DNA from: Liolophura sinensis
Taxonomy: Eukaryota > Mollusca > Polyplacophora > Chitonida > Chitonidae
Reading direction: 5' to 3'
Length of the DNA stretch: 64,000 nucleotides
Assembly: GCF_032854445.1 (NCBI RefSeq)
Contig: NC_088303.1
Location: 21,893,501-21,957,500 of the forward strand
Part shown: in pieces, positions 34,728-46,468 of the stretch
How positions within the stretch are numbered: position 1 is the first letter of the stretch
Layout of the letters: each line of letters begins with the position of its first letter
The notes under the pieces: model-generated
Database searches by the model: none
Told to the model about the DNA's origin: nothing
The model's input: the letters and a program-made list of their open reading frames with translations, nothing else
Translations under genes and position numbers: made by a program

Positions 34728-35625
34728 CTACGGGATGCTTAACCTAAGGTTTTGTTTAACGTAATAAACTCCTACCTGCAGGTATGTACTTATGTAAATT
34801 TCGTGTAGTCGCAGCCCTAAGATCATAGTTTACCTTTGTATGTCAAAGGTTGAATGTATTTCATACAAAGAAATGTTGAGTTCATAATTAATTTTAGCGT
34901 TTATGCAGATGATATTCGTGTCACATGCGATCGCGTGCTATCGAGCGCGCTTTTCTTATTATTGTTTAAGTTGAGCATTTTGTAGAAAAACTTGCCAGTT
35001 AAAAGTTAATTCGGTAATGAAAATAATGTTTTCCTGCAGTTAGCGGGCGGAAATGTAGTCGTTTGAGTTTGTTATATTCATTCTAGCCTAGTCGTGCAGC
35101 TTAAATGAAAGGTAGCCAGTTTGGAACATATACCTGGGGTTTTAGGTTATTGTTTCACGATTTTAAATACGCTCGCTGATAAATTCATGTGGATATTGAT
35201 CTGATAAGAGTTATTTGTTATGATAAACGTCATTTGATATGATAAACGTCAAGCAAAAGTATATTCATGGAATTACTTTGTCTACAGAAGACTAGCGTAA
35301 CACAAACGCACCGAAAATCTGTTTGTGTAACAATACAGCGTTTGTTAATGTAACGGCAATTCGCCTGTGTAAAACAGTTAAGTGATCATGTAGTATTCGA
35401 GCCGTACTGTAAACTATGGAAAATCGATAGTGCCATACTGTTATGACATAAAGCAGAACATCATAATTATGGAAGATCAACAGTAACATATTGTTAGTAC
35501 ATTAAATTAAGTTAATTATGGAAGCGTAACTATAGCACACGCACCGGCCGGCCGGCATACTGTACGGGATGGTTCACATAAGGTTTTGTTTAACACAATA
35601 AATTCCTTCTTGCAGGTATTTCATG
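34728..35625. repeat. Pair of direct repeats (about 60 bp) 840 bp apart
   Basis: TACGGGATGCTTAACCTAAGG and TTTTGTTTAACGTAATAAAC at 34729-34790 match TACGGGATGGTTCACATAAGG and TTTTGTTTAACACAATAAAT at 35565-35625; both end TGCAGGTAT. They could be remnants of element ends; no coding sequence lies between them. Confidence 0.6.
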
Positions 35626-35911
35626 CATGTCCTGGAGACTTGAGTCGGCGTTGATCATTTACTTGCAAAGCTGCTAAGTACAGAAAATGGAGGACAAATG
35701 ACGAATGTTAAATATCTCCAAACCCACCAAAATCCTTCACAGTAAATATGACTGCTCTCGAATAGACTTGAGTAAGACTGCGAGCTGAACAACTCCGTCG
35801 CTCATATTTATAGACTGATGGGGAAAAAAATTCTGAACGGTTTGATGGTAAACTTGTTCACAACACCGATACATATTTCCAGAATACATACTGTATGTAC
35901 AATCTATCGGT

Positions 35912-36308
35912 CCAAACAGACATTCGTATAACAGCCGTAAACCAATAAGGACGTTTCAGGTCAATAATTGTAACACCAATTCCCCCAAAATGACGAATAA
36001 CAAAAAACACCAAAGAACTAAGAAAGTATATAAAGTACGAAAATAGGAATGAATCATCCAAAGAGAAGCAATCAACAGTTTTCGGTTATGTTGGAAAGAC
36101 GCACGGTGTGTTCTAGGCGACTGAGTGAAATCAGTATTCAAATCGTGTACCCTGCTAGAATATCAGTTGTCGATAACAAAATATTATCTTAGTTGCGCGT
36201 TGCTTGCAACTGTTCAAATATCCAACGTGGCGATCTAGTTCAACGCAATGAATATACAGCCCCTAGCCCCGGACTGAGCGGAGTTAAACACAATCATGAA
36301 GCAGAGTA
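35912..36308 (+). repeat. Dispersed repeat family R400, long copy
   Basis: It matches 22556-22925 throughout and 11682-11905 in part (GTTCTAGGCGACTGAGTGAA, AATCAGTATTCAAATCGTG). It ends in CATGAAGCAGAGT. Confidence 0.85.
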
Positions 36309-36654
36309 TGACACTAAACTCATGAACACCAAAGCCTCGGGATCGCTCGACAGCATTGTTTAACACGGTTATTTTATCCCTTTCTGTGCAAGGGAGGCTA
36401 CCCAGATTTATTTTCAATTCTTTTGTTTACAACTGAGAGTTATCCCCCCTATCCAAGAACGTAAGTGATACGACTTAGTCATCACTGAGATCCCAAATTT
36501 CGTTAGTGCGAACGCTGCCTTTGTGCTCTTAAAGTTTGTGATATTTACTAGATTTAAGGAATAACCACTCCAAACCACCAGAATCATGATAAATCATGAT
36601 AAGTCATGATAAATTAGACAATTTGTGAGATAGTATGTAAAACTAATTATGTGA

Positions 36655-37478
36655 AAAATTGTATTTTCGATCGATGATGTCACAATACCCATCTATACAT
36701 CCTGCAATGCAGTGAATGTTCCGAAAAATACTTTTTCCCTTTTTTATCATCATTTCGGTTAGCGTACATATATTTTCCAATGAACTGTTTATTTTATAAA
36801 CCATTCCGGTGTACGTCGGTGGAAGTTTAATGGCATGGTTATTGCATGATATTACATAATAGTCGTGAAAAGTGGATCTGGCCACTACCGGCCACGTGGA
36901 TGCCGAGATGGCATCGTAACGTAGAGAAATGTGTAACAAAATCCCATAGTTTTATCTGTGCTGATTATAGTACGATTAGTTGTTGTTCTTACTGTCACCG
37001 AGTTAGATACATGTATGCCACGAGACTATACAAGACTGTTTAATAGTCGTTAAAACACCTTCATGTTTAATCATGTATAGCTTCCAGAATGTATCAAGTT
37101 TAAAAAGCTAAAGGTGCCATCTTGCTAAATCACGTATAGCTTCCTAAATGAATACAAGTATGGAAGGTTACAGGTACCATTGTGTTTAGATATGCTCACT
37201 CATAGGTTATGGAAGACCGCTTAAAAGCTCAGTAAGCAAGTAACTCCAAATTCATATAACTTCACGCATAGTTAACTTCTTGATGCATAAAAGTATGGAA
37301 GTCGAAAGGGCTCATCATGTTTTAAGACATAATCCGACAAAGTTTACAAACCGGCTGATAGCAGTGAGCATTCTGTTCTTAAGGTCAAGATGACGTCACA
37401 ACACCGATCTTTACATCCTGCGATACAGTCAATGGTCCGAAAAATACATTTTCCCTTTTTTGTCATCATTTCAGTGTC
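36655..37478. repeat. Pair of 90-bp direct repeats with degenerate repeats between
   Basis: 36671-36742 and 37388-37470 share GATGTCACAA/GACGTCACAA, ACATCCTGC, GGTTCCGAAAAATAC-like and TTTTCCCTTTTTT with ATCATCATTTC. Between them, about 37050-37330, a diverged unit of roughly 65 bp with CACGTATAGCTTCC recurs two to four times. Confidence 0.65.
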
Positions 37479-38879
37479 CTGAGTGTGTTAATCTTGATTG
37501 CAACCCTCTCTCGCTATACCCGCAAGGGTAACAACTACCGACACGGATATAACGTACAAAGAGGGAAAATGTAGGCCAGACACTGACCCCATAAGCTCAA
37601 ATTATAGAATATTTGTGAAAGATGTAAAATTCGGAGCTCATTTAGCTAGTCTCCCCAGATAGTCGGTCTGTTTGACCACAGGTTGTGTATTGCGTTCGCA
37701 TGTGTTATCATATTCTGAGATTGTAAGTAACAAAGCCAAAGCGGTTCATATTTATTCTTTTTGTTTTGTCACTTGTCCCTTTTGCATAATTGTTTATTGT
37801 TCTGTCTTTGTCTTGTAGTTTTTACCGAGCAACGAATAATAAACGGCTTCTGTACCAGAAAACATTTGATGTTTGCTTTCTGCGACCCTGTGGTCAACCC
37901 AACCGAGCTAAACGGGCCGTTGTTATAGCAAAAGCGCTCTGCACTGCAGATAACCTGTGACGGTAGCGACACCGCGTGCGTGGGTGTGTTGTGTGCTTGC
38001 CAACAGACAACAGTAAGTGGCTACCCGAAGCAGGGATTACACAGCAAAGCGAATATGTGACAGAACTTTGATGTAATTTTCCGACTGAATCTGGGAAAAT
38101 TTACACGGGGTGTTGATACTGGTGAGAAACTTTTATTCCCACCCCTGTGTTCAATCATATCAGCACTACATACCCGGACTGCTGTTATGTAATCTGTTAC
38201 AGGCTGAACTTTTAAATAATTGCCATGTGTGTGTGAACTGTGCTTCAAATCAGATTGCATGCCATATTCAGTACAAACTGAAATCTACCACTGAATACAG
38301 AATTTCCAGACATGACTTTATATCATGGACCTGTGATTTCCCATTTAGTCGTCGTTGAGAACAGCTTACTGACTGGACAATGGACGTTGTGTACCTAGCC
38401 TATAGCACCAGGTAGCTTCAGCTTCAAACTGGACACTAAATCATTTTATCAGATTTTACTAAAGTTTGTTACCTGATTGTTTAACGGTAAAAGGAATCTT
38501 TCTACTGATATTTAGCAATATTTCATCTGGCAACTAGGCCCTTCTTGAGCCCTATATTGATAATGTACTGTAATATACAGACATGCATTATATACTGATG
38601 TTGTAAAATAGTATATCAGTGTGTGTTGAATACCTATCCTTCCTTTTCCGAACAATATTGAAGTGATTTGTCAGCACAACATTGTGATATGTTGCCACAA
38701 ATTCAGATCTAGTGTTGCTTAATCAACCCTTACCGTTGAGAAAAAAATAATGTCATTTAAATTTATTTCCGTCTACTTAACTGTTTAAAATAAGAACATT
38801 ATGATACTAGTCATTCAGGCGTGTTCACTTGGCAATAAGGAGTAATCTGTGTATGAAATTTACTCCTAAAAAAAGTTAC
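37479..38879. other. No gene recognised
   Basis: Contains AATAATAAA near 37830 in a segment that looks somewhat like a retroelement end, but there is no partner copy in the window. Otherwise featureless. Confidence 0.4.
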
Positions 38880-39054
38880 AATTTATTTATTTATTTATTT
38901 GACTGGTCTTTTACGCCGTACTCAAGAATATTTCACTTATACGACGGCGGCCAGCATTATGGTGGAAGGAAACCGGGCAGAGCCCGGGAGAAACCCTCGA
39001 CCATCCGCAGGTTGCTGCCAGACCTTCTCACGTAGGGCAGGAGAAGAAGCCAGC
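38880..39054 (-). mobile_element. SINE-A 5'-truncated copy, well preserved
   Basis: Starts with five ATTT units (the reversed tail), then CTTTTACGCCGTACTCAAG, CGGCGGCCAGCATTATGGTG, CCGGGCAGAGCCCGGG and GGTTGCTGCCAGACCTTC, with a remnant of the head at the end. Confidence 0.93.
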
Positions 39055-39280
39055 ACCCTAAAGTTACAAGTAATTGGAACGTAATGCTTAATAACTATTT
39101 TACGGCTTGAAATTATTCGGCTATTATCCATATATCCCTAATTTAAAATTTTTTACTATATTTCACAATACTCTACATAATCAGATGTTCGCTTATGATC
39201 CTTCTGACCATATTTAAGCATTTTATCTTCCATTTCTATTTGCCATTCAGTCATTCATGTGCAGGTTCTTCTTATATGTA

Positions 39281-39550
39281 GGGGCCGCCGTGGCTCAGTC
39301 GGTTAGCGCGCTAGCGCAGTGTAATGACCCAGAGTCTCTCACCAATGCGGTCGCTGTGAGTTCAAGTCCAGCTCATGCTGGTTTCCTCTCCGGCCGTACG
39401 TGGGAAGGCCTTTCAGCATCCTGTGGATGGTCGTGGGTTTCTCCCGGGCTCTGCCCAGTTTCCTCCCCACCATAATGCTGGCCGCCGTCGTACAAGTGAA
39501 ATATTCTTGAGTACGGCGTAAAACACCAATCAAATAAATAAATAAATAAA
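39281..39550 (+). mobile_element. SINE-A, full-length reference copy with 14-bp target-site duplication
   Basis: A 270-bp element. The tRNA-like head starts GGGGCCGCCGTGGCTCAGTC (box A TGGCTCAGTCGG), with box B GAGTTCAAGTCC near 39358. A GGCCGTACGTGGGAAGG junction, a GC-rich middle and the conserved 3' module with (AAAT)n follow. TCTTCTTATATGTA flanks it exactly at 39267-39280 and 39551-39564, so it is a recent, complete insertion transposed with LINE machinery. Confidence 0.96.
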
Positions 39551-39564
39551 TCTTCTTATATGTA

Positions 39565-40053
39565 TCATTTTTATGCATTAGAACCCTGTTCTTTTAGGAC
39601 GATTTTCAGTTTACAATCTGAAACTTATTATTTATATATTTAATTGGCTAGATTCAGCATTTACTTTAGTGCCATATTGCACTGCATGATCTTGTCCTCG
39701 TCAAGTACTATTGTGATTATTCTGTGTTTTGAAGACTTTAGGTAGACGACCAACTGTACTTTTTGTTGTTGTTGCTTTGTTTATGTCACGTGACAGTGTT
39801 GCCGTTCCCACTAACAGCTGTTCGTGGTAAATTTTACAATGACAAAAGCACAAGTGACACAAGATAGCAGTTGTCAGGGTAACGCTCTTAACGGGGAGGG
39901 GGAAGGGGAAGGCATCCATTTCTGAACATTTCTGTCGGTCTTGTGGGCTAGAGGCCTAAGGTTCCTACCGAGCAATGTTTAGAGTGGCGGATTGGTCAGC
40001 TTGAGCAGAATTTCCTTTCACCGTGTCGCAAACTGGCGACAAAATTATAGTTC
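39565..40053. other. Non-coding, upstream of the BEL/Pao relic
   Basis: No open frame. AACTGGCGACAAAATTATAG near 40030 resembles the primer-binding-site region that follows a 5' LTR, so part of this stretch may be LTR, but no second LTR was found. Confidence 0.35.
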
Positions 40054-42280
40054 ATGCTGCCAGAATGGGCAGATATTTTGTCTCTAAAACAAGCGCGTGA
40101 TGAGCTGATGCGCTACATGGAAAATGTCGCCGCTGCTTATGAGAGGTATCAAACGTTGCCTCCATATGTTGATAAACGGGATATCTTCGATCGGTATGAC
40201 GTCACTGAAACTGACACTCATCTTTTAGTTAAACAATGTCCCGAGAAGATAAGAGAACTGAATCGCATTGATAATTCAGACAGAAAGTCAGTGGCGCCCA
40301 GTAAGACCAGGAAAGGTGGGTCTTCACAAAGTTCTAAACGATCCCAGTCGTCTATCGCTTTCCAAGGGCCTTAACTTGGAAGCTAAGGCTCCAGTTCTGA
40401 AGGCAAACTGCAAAATATGGCAACTGTTGAGATTAATGAGTAGAGTTGGAAAGAAAGCGAACCGAATTAGACAGAGATAAAAGTCTAGAGGAGCTAATTC
40501 TGACAGAAGCAAGGTTTAAGTACCATCAAAGGTGCTAATATTGTCGAATCTGATATAAAGCCTTCACTACCTACAGAAACGCTGCCTTCAAAGGCAATAG
40601 TAGAGCAATTTTGGTCAGATCTGAGGTGAACTCCTTTGTCCAATCTGATATGACTCCAAATCGATTTGAGAGGCCTACGTCACAGGACATAGCTTGCAGC
40701 CAGTTTGTCGGGGTACTGATTTCGTGGAGTGCGGGAGTGATATCCCTGACTATACAGTTCCACACCAGTCAACCACCCATTCTCTGTCCCTTTCTAGTGA
40801 CATTGCTCTTCCCCACGTGCCACGTGAGATCATCCAGCGACACTTTAATGCCAGTCAGTTTAAGCCTAAGGTTAAAGCACCTGAATCCTTTCCTAAACTG
40901 CACAATTATCAACCACAGATGCCGAGTCCTGATAACTACACCACGAATCAGTTGCGAGACAAAATGAGTATTGGTAGGCTTCCGACACATGAACCTGGTG
41001 TTTTTAATGGAGATCCTTTGTCGAACCAGCTGTGGAAAAGCTCTTTCGAAAACCTGATTCGTCAGAAGGGAATACCTCATGGAGAGAACAAATTTTGTTA
41101 AAGAAGTACTTAAGAGGTGAGGCCAAAGAAGTCGTTGAGGGCTTTTTTTCCTCTCCAGCGATGAATTTTATTTTGAGGCCATCGAGTTATTAGATACCCT
41201 CTATGGAAATTTTTTCGTCATAGTAAATGGGTTTACAGGTAAATTAGAATCCTGACCTAAGTTACCAAGTACAGATGGCCAAACACTGCGAAGATTGGCG
41301 GACTTTTTACGTCAATGTTTAACAGCCATGGTAAGTATTCCTGGTTTACAGTGCTTAAATGACAAGAGAAAATCGGACAATTTTGATGAAACTTCCGGTT
41401 AGCTAGTGATAAGGTGGAGTAGTAGAGTAGCAGAATGGAGAGATAAGTATTTGACATTTTCTCCCTTTGCAGAGCTTGTTAGTTTTGTTGTGAGGGAAGT
41501 CAATACTGCATGCGACCCTGTCACTTCATTGCAAACCGCAAAGTCGAAGAATAGCGAATATGAACGCCACAGATCAAAGGCAGAGCGGAGCCGTGACACA
41601 GAAGTAAGTACGTTTGCAATAGGGGTCATGTACACGTTAAAACGTGCTACCTTTGTAGGTTGACTCATGAGACTGATGGCCGTTATCTCAAAAATTCTGT
41701 TCGAGCAAAAACAGTTTGCTAAAGAATGTGGTCTGTACTTCCCATGCCTTGTTCAAGGTCATTGCCCTAAATGGTGCAGAAATAGGAAGGTGTGTAATAT
41801 TTGTTCTAAAAGGGCATCCCATTTCTGCATGGGGATGGAATTAACAAAGATGGCGAGCCTGATCATACGATGAGTAAGACTGTTTTTGCACGACGATAAC
41901 CTTACCTGTATTGGTGGTTGCAAAAGCTCTACGATCTTGTGTGCTTTTGTCTCTCACGTAGACAATCCAAAAAAGGAAATGATGGTCTATACGCGTGACG
42001 TAATGCCTGCCAATAGGTCACAAATTCCTACGCCACATATGGCAAGACGTTGCCAAAAATCGAACAAATCCTAAAGCCTCTTCAGAATGTCCTTGTCGAC
42101 CTCTTAATTCGTTATAATTGTTTTCGTGCGCTCGTTCCTCGTGAGGTTGTCCTGTTGGTAGGGAACGAGCCGCATGCTCAGAAAACATGTCTGGGGTGGG
42201 GGATTGTAGGCATAGTTGGGTCACATGACGAGGACGTCCGGGATTCGATTGGACTAATTAAGTCACTCTGTGTTAGGTAA
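40054..42280 (+). mobile_element. Decayed BEL/Pao-type LTR retrotransposon fragment (gag and protease part)
   Basis: Broken, successive + strand frames keep family-specific stretches. 40054-40374 is an N-terminal gag-like coding segment (LKQARDELMRYMENVAA). 40690-41250 is the gag region typical of BEL/Pao (FNGDPLSNQLWKSSFENLI, then YLRGEAKEVVEGFF). 41406-41663 has AEWRDKYLTFSPF and ACDPVTSLQ. 41690-41830 is a Cys/His zinc-knuckle-like stretch (CLVQGHCPKWC). 42050-42280 resembles the A17-type protease region (LGWGIVGIVG). Frameshifts and stops separate these parts. Reverse transcriptase, RNase H and integrase are absent and no LTR pair was found, so the copy is dead. Confidence 0.8.
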
Positions 42281-42719
42281 CGAAGCATCCCATGTTGGCA
42301 AAGTTTAATCAATGCTAGCTAACTATCTCAGTGATAGTCATGCGCACAGCTGTGAAGGAAATCATCACTCCAGTGGATATCTCAATATCTCAAGGTATTT
42401 ACAAACAGAAACATTCTGATATTATCACTAATATGAATCGGGCGGTAATAAAACTCCAAAAGAGCTTGTTCTATCCCATAATATAGAAAAATTTGAACTT
42501 ACAGGATCCAAATTTTATGTAAACGCCCATGTTTTCTAATAATATGGGCCTTCAAAAATATGTCCAGACAAAACGCTACCAAACAAGACCATTCGTGCAA
42601 ACTGAGCAACAATCGAGTGACCCTTGACGGTAGTATAAATAAGTACAGCGTGATGGATAATAAACAACAAGGAAAACAATGCTCAAGTAACAGACTAAAC
42701 TATAACAGTGATTTGTTAG
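42281..42719. other. No feature recognised
   Basis: The expected reverse-transcriptase region of a BEL/Pao element does not follow here; the sequence is unrelated. Confidence 0.5.
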
Positions 42720-42975
42720 ACATTGAACAAGGTGACGTACAGCGAGATAAGTGACGGGAAGTAGTATGGCAATGAGAGTAAAGTGACGGACAGTACTCTT
42801 GGAACTATGAAGGTGAGAAGACTTACAATGTATCTGGACAATGAGAAAAGTGACGAACACTAGACCGAGACACAGATAAACGTAACAAACAGCAGACTAA
42901 GACAGAGGTAAAAGTAAGGCAGTAGACTGAGACAGAGGGAAAAGTAACAGGCAGTAGATTCAGAGAGATTAGTAT
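42720..42975. repeat. Degenerate tandem repeat, period about 33-45 bp
   Basis: Variants of GACTGAGACAGAGGGAAAAG with AAGTGACGG or AAGTAACAGGCAGTAG recur five to seven times with poor conservation. Confidence 0.6.
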
Positions 42976-43963
42976 CATTTGCCGAAGATTGGAATGTCTG
43001 TATTGTAAAAATAAACTCGAGCCCAAGGGTTGTGAATTGGGTCTATTGCTTTGCCCTATTTTCATTTTTCTTGTAACTTAAGAACAATTATCATTAGTAC
43101 AATTCATTGGTCTTCTCCACCCATAAAGGGCCCATCAGTTAGTCAGTCTGTAATGCATTGAATGCGTTGCACCAGAACGTCATATTATGATATATTATAA
43201 GATTGTAGACACTTTCCTGATTTCGTTACCATTTCTCTTTGTTCGATTAGTGTGAGCATGAAAATCTTATGCAATATATAGCAACAGATCAAGGCAATAT
43301 TTTGTAATACAATACATGTCTTGGTCCTTACATTGTATGGTTGTATCTCAACAGTACAAATATGTCAAGGACACATAAAGTGCATGTACAGTCTATCCAC
43401 CTTTTTTTCGATCTTTTTAGGATTATGTCCAAATCTTCATCACATATAGCAAACTTATAATAAGTTTGTTGGTATTCACGCAATTAGGAAGATCAAATAT
43501 TGGGCAAAGGTCAAGCAGTGCTACAAATAATTTTCAGTATTAGTGCGGTACTCCCTACATTTCCAAGAGAGGGAGTAATGGGTAAGCCTACCGAAGTATA
43601 CATTTTTTGAAAATACTCAACACTCCACTATTTTGGGTCCCCAGCAATACACCTGAGAAGTGTGAAGTTAGCTGAGTGAAGCGGGTCGAGAAAATCGAAA
43701 GACATACATATGCATTGGCCTACATGTGCATACATGTATAGACCTACCGGTACAGAGATTCTTCTAATTACACACAGAACTACAGGTATATGTACGTACA
43801 TGTGGATTGCCCACAATTACGACTTGTCATTACATTCTAGAATAAATTAATTATTTCAGCTCTTCCTCACGAGGAACGAATCTGAATGACGCTCATAGGC
43901 CTACATTTATCCATTACACCTCAACCTGTAGGCCTACTGGGTTTATTCCAATAACACTCTCGC
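42976..43963. other. No feature recognised
   Basis: AT-rich sequence with only short frames. Confidence 0.5.
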
Positions 43964-44230
43964 AGCCTCCGTGGCTCAGTTGGTTTACGCGCTAGCGCAG
44001 CGTAATGATCCAGAAGACTCACACCAATGCGGTCGCTGTGATTTCAAGTCCAGCTCATGCTGGCTTACTCTCCGGCCGTACGTTGGAAGGTCCTTCAGCA
44101 ACCTGCGGATGGTCGTGGGTTTACACCGGGCTCTGCACGGTTTCCTTTCACCATGATTCTAGCCACCGTCGTACAAGTGAAATATTCTTGAGTACGGCGT
44201 AAAACACCAATCAAATAAATAAATAAATAA
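43964..44230 (+). mobile_element. SINE-A, full-length copy
   Basis: The head GCCTCCGTGGCTCAGTTGG, box B-like ATTTCAAGTCC, GGCCGTACGTTGGAAGG, and the complete 3' module and (AAAT)n tail are all present. It aligns with 39281-39550 along its whole length. A target-site duplication is not clear. Confidence 0.94.
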
Positions 44231-44578
44231 CTCACTTACTGACAGCCTTTACGTTTTCATTTTGTTTTTATAGCAGGGGTTACAGTATAACTTCATTCTA
44301 TGGGAACTTGCCTAACTAGAATGGTAATTTGTTTTTACGTGTCGAAACATTTCTGTATACACGAATAACTGCCGGTTTGGGATCAAAACATGCTACGTTT
44401 GTTATGCTAAATCCAAATATAGGCCTACATCAGAAGACAAAAATTTATTCTTGTGCTTTATTTATTGGCAGTATATGGTATAAATCTAAAGTGTCTCTAA
44501 ACACCAGCTGTTTTCGTGATAGTTGTATTTCATTGCATTAGCGTCCGTCCTCGGAAATCATCAATGCATGTAGGCCTA
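44231..44578. other. No feature recognised
   Basis: No supportable gene, RNA or repeat. Confidence 0.5.
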
Positions 44579-44850
44579 CACGCTGGAAACTGGACCCTCG
44601 ATGACACTTTAACATTGCACAAATAACTGATGATCCGCTTAGAATTAAAACCATGCATTGGGAGCGATATTAGGATGATTTAATCCACCTCTGTAGCAGA
44701 ACTTGCTGTATAGTCACGCTGGAAACTCGACCCTCGATGACACTTTAACATTGCACAAATAACTGATGATCCGCTTAGAATTAAAACCATGCATTGGGAG
44801 CGATATTAGGATGATTTAATCCACCTCTGTAGCAGAACTTGCTGTATAGT
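44579..44850. repeat. 136-bp direct tandem duplication, almost perfect
   Basis: 44579-44714 and 44715-44850 start CACGCTGGAAACT and end GCTGTATAGT. I see one difference (GGAAACTGG against GGAAACTCG). Such identity means a recent event or an assembly duplication. Confidence 0.96.
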
Positions 44851-45574
44851 CACCCAAATGAACATTTTTAGCCCTTGCTACATCTTCTTCATGGCAAACA
44901 CTAGATAATGTCACAAATATCATGGTGGTCATTCTCCAGGACTACGGGTAGTGGTACATACCTTTTGTTGTGACCTTCAGTTCCTGAAAACTAACACGTC
45001 GTGGAGAGCGTCGGGCACGTAAACTACTTTGAAGATCTACTTCGATTTTCATATGACTGTTTGCTTTAAATCTCACCTATACGCTATAGTTTTCAGGAAT
45101 TTAGGCGTACACACAAATCGTCATGCGCTGCCTAAATATTACTGGGAGTTGTTAAATATATGAACGTAGGCTACGTCACATGGTGTAAACCTATTTGCTA
45201 CATACGCTAGACACAAGCGGTCAAGGTACCGACTGGTATAAGACATTTACCATCACGATCGTCAATACAGCGCAAAGGCGATCGACAATCTTTCGTGACA
45301 CGACACTAAACGAATAATAAATGAAAGCACGACTCCAAACATAATTAAATTTTCATTCAATGCATAATCATAACATATAAATTCCAGCAAAACGATGAAG
45401 GAAACATTCCAAAAGGAAGCTTATATTTGACCATAACACACGATCTATTTCGTTAAGCGCACTGACACGTCATAGTTGGGTGAAACTACTTCCGGCAATT
45501 TCTTCACATTTTTTCATGCCTTTGTAATGGGCCTCTGACGATTCTTACCAATAAACCCATAAAAAGAGCACCGA
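44851..45574. other. No feature recognised
   Basis: No supportable gene, RNA or repeat. Confidence 0.5.
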
Positions 45575-45850
45575 GTTTTATATGACACAATATATAGTGT
45601 GACACAGCAAAACAAATGTGTGGAAAGAACTATGAGGGTACTGTAGGGATGTATTACAACAGGAAAGCGCAGGCTGTAAACACCGGTATAGACCCATGTA
45701 TGGCAATAACCGAGATTTATATGACACAATAAATAGTGTGACATAGCAAAACAAATGTGTGGAAAGAACTATGAGGGTACTGTAGGGATGTATTACAAGA
45801 GGAAAGCGCAGGCTGTAAACACCGGTATAGACCCATGTATGGCGATAACT
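45575..45850. repeat. 139-bp direct tandem duplication
   Basis: Two copies run from TTTATATGACACAATA to ACCCATGTATGGC(A/G)ATAAC, 139 bp apart, with about six differences. Downstream ATAAGCCCAAATAAATCATG is single-copy. Confidence 0.95.
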
Positions 45851-46468
45851 ATATAAGCCCAAATAAATCATGAACAAAAGATGAAAATTAAAGGCGGTTT
45901 TACATTTAGAGTCTGGCTTGTATGCATTTAAACACATCGGACTTCATGCCTATTCAGTTGAAAATGTGAACAGTCATGTAGCCCAAGCAGTAATTTCTTA
46001 CCTTCTTTTTTACCAGTCAGTTCACTGTGCATTGAAACGATATCTCATAAACAAGTAAGATATAAATCAGCAGAGCCAAGGTCACTACTCTCCTTTCACC
46101 CGCTGATATATTTGCCTGAAGACTGACGCAGGGGGAAGTAGGAAAAGTCACTTCATCTATAGGCCCTAAGCACAACATAAACCTGTATGCACTGAATAAA
46201 AAATAGAAATAATCGAAAGGAATGAATAAAGCAAAAAAAATGGTTAGGATCGAAAGATCTTGATGATTAATGTTTGCAGATGTAACGATGTGTTTAAAAT
46301 AAAAGGGAAAGCAGTCAGGATAACGTTACTCTCCATGATATTTGGACTCTAGTGACGTTCCAAAGGAATTAGGTAGCCGACTTAGTCACTTTTCAGTGGA
46401 AGGAAATACATTGTGGGTGGACTCATTACTCTTGTTAAATGTTATGATAATCAAACCTTCCCCTCCAG
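45851..46468. other. No feature recognised
   Basis: Sequence upstream of the EF-hand pseudogene. No further EF-hand exon could be found in any frame here. Confidence 0.45.

Noticed and set aside
37640-37975. Solo LTR
   Set aside because: An AATAAA-like signal and general look are suggestive, but there is no partner copy, no clear TG...CA ends and no target duplication.
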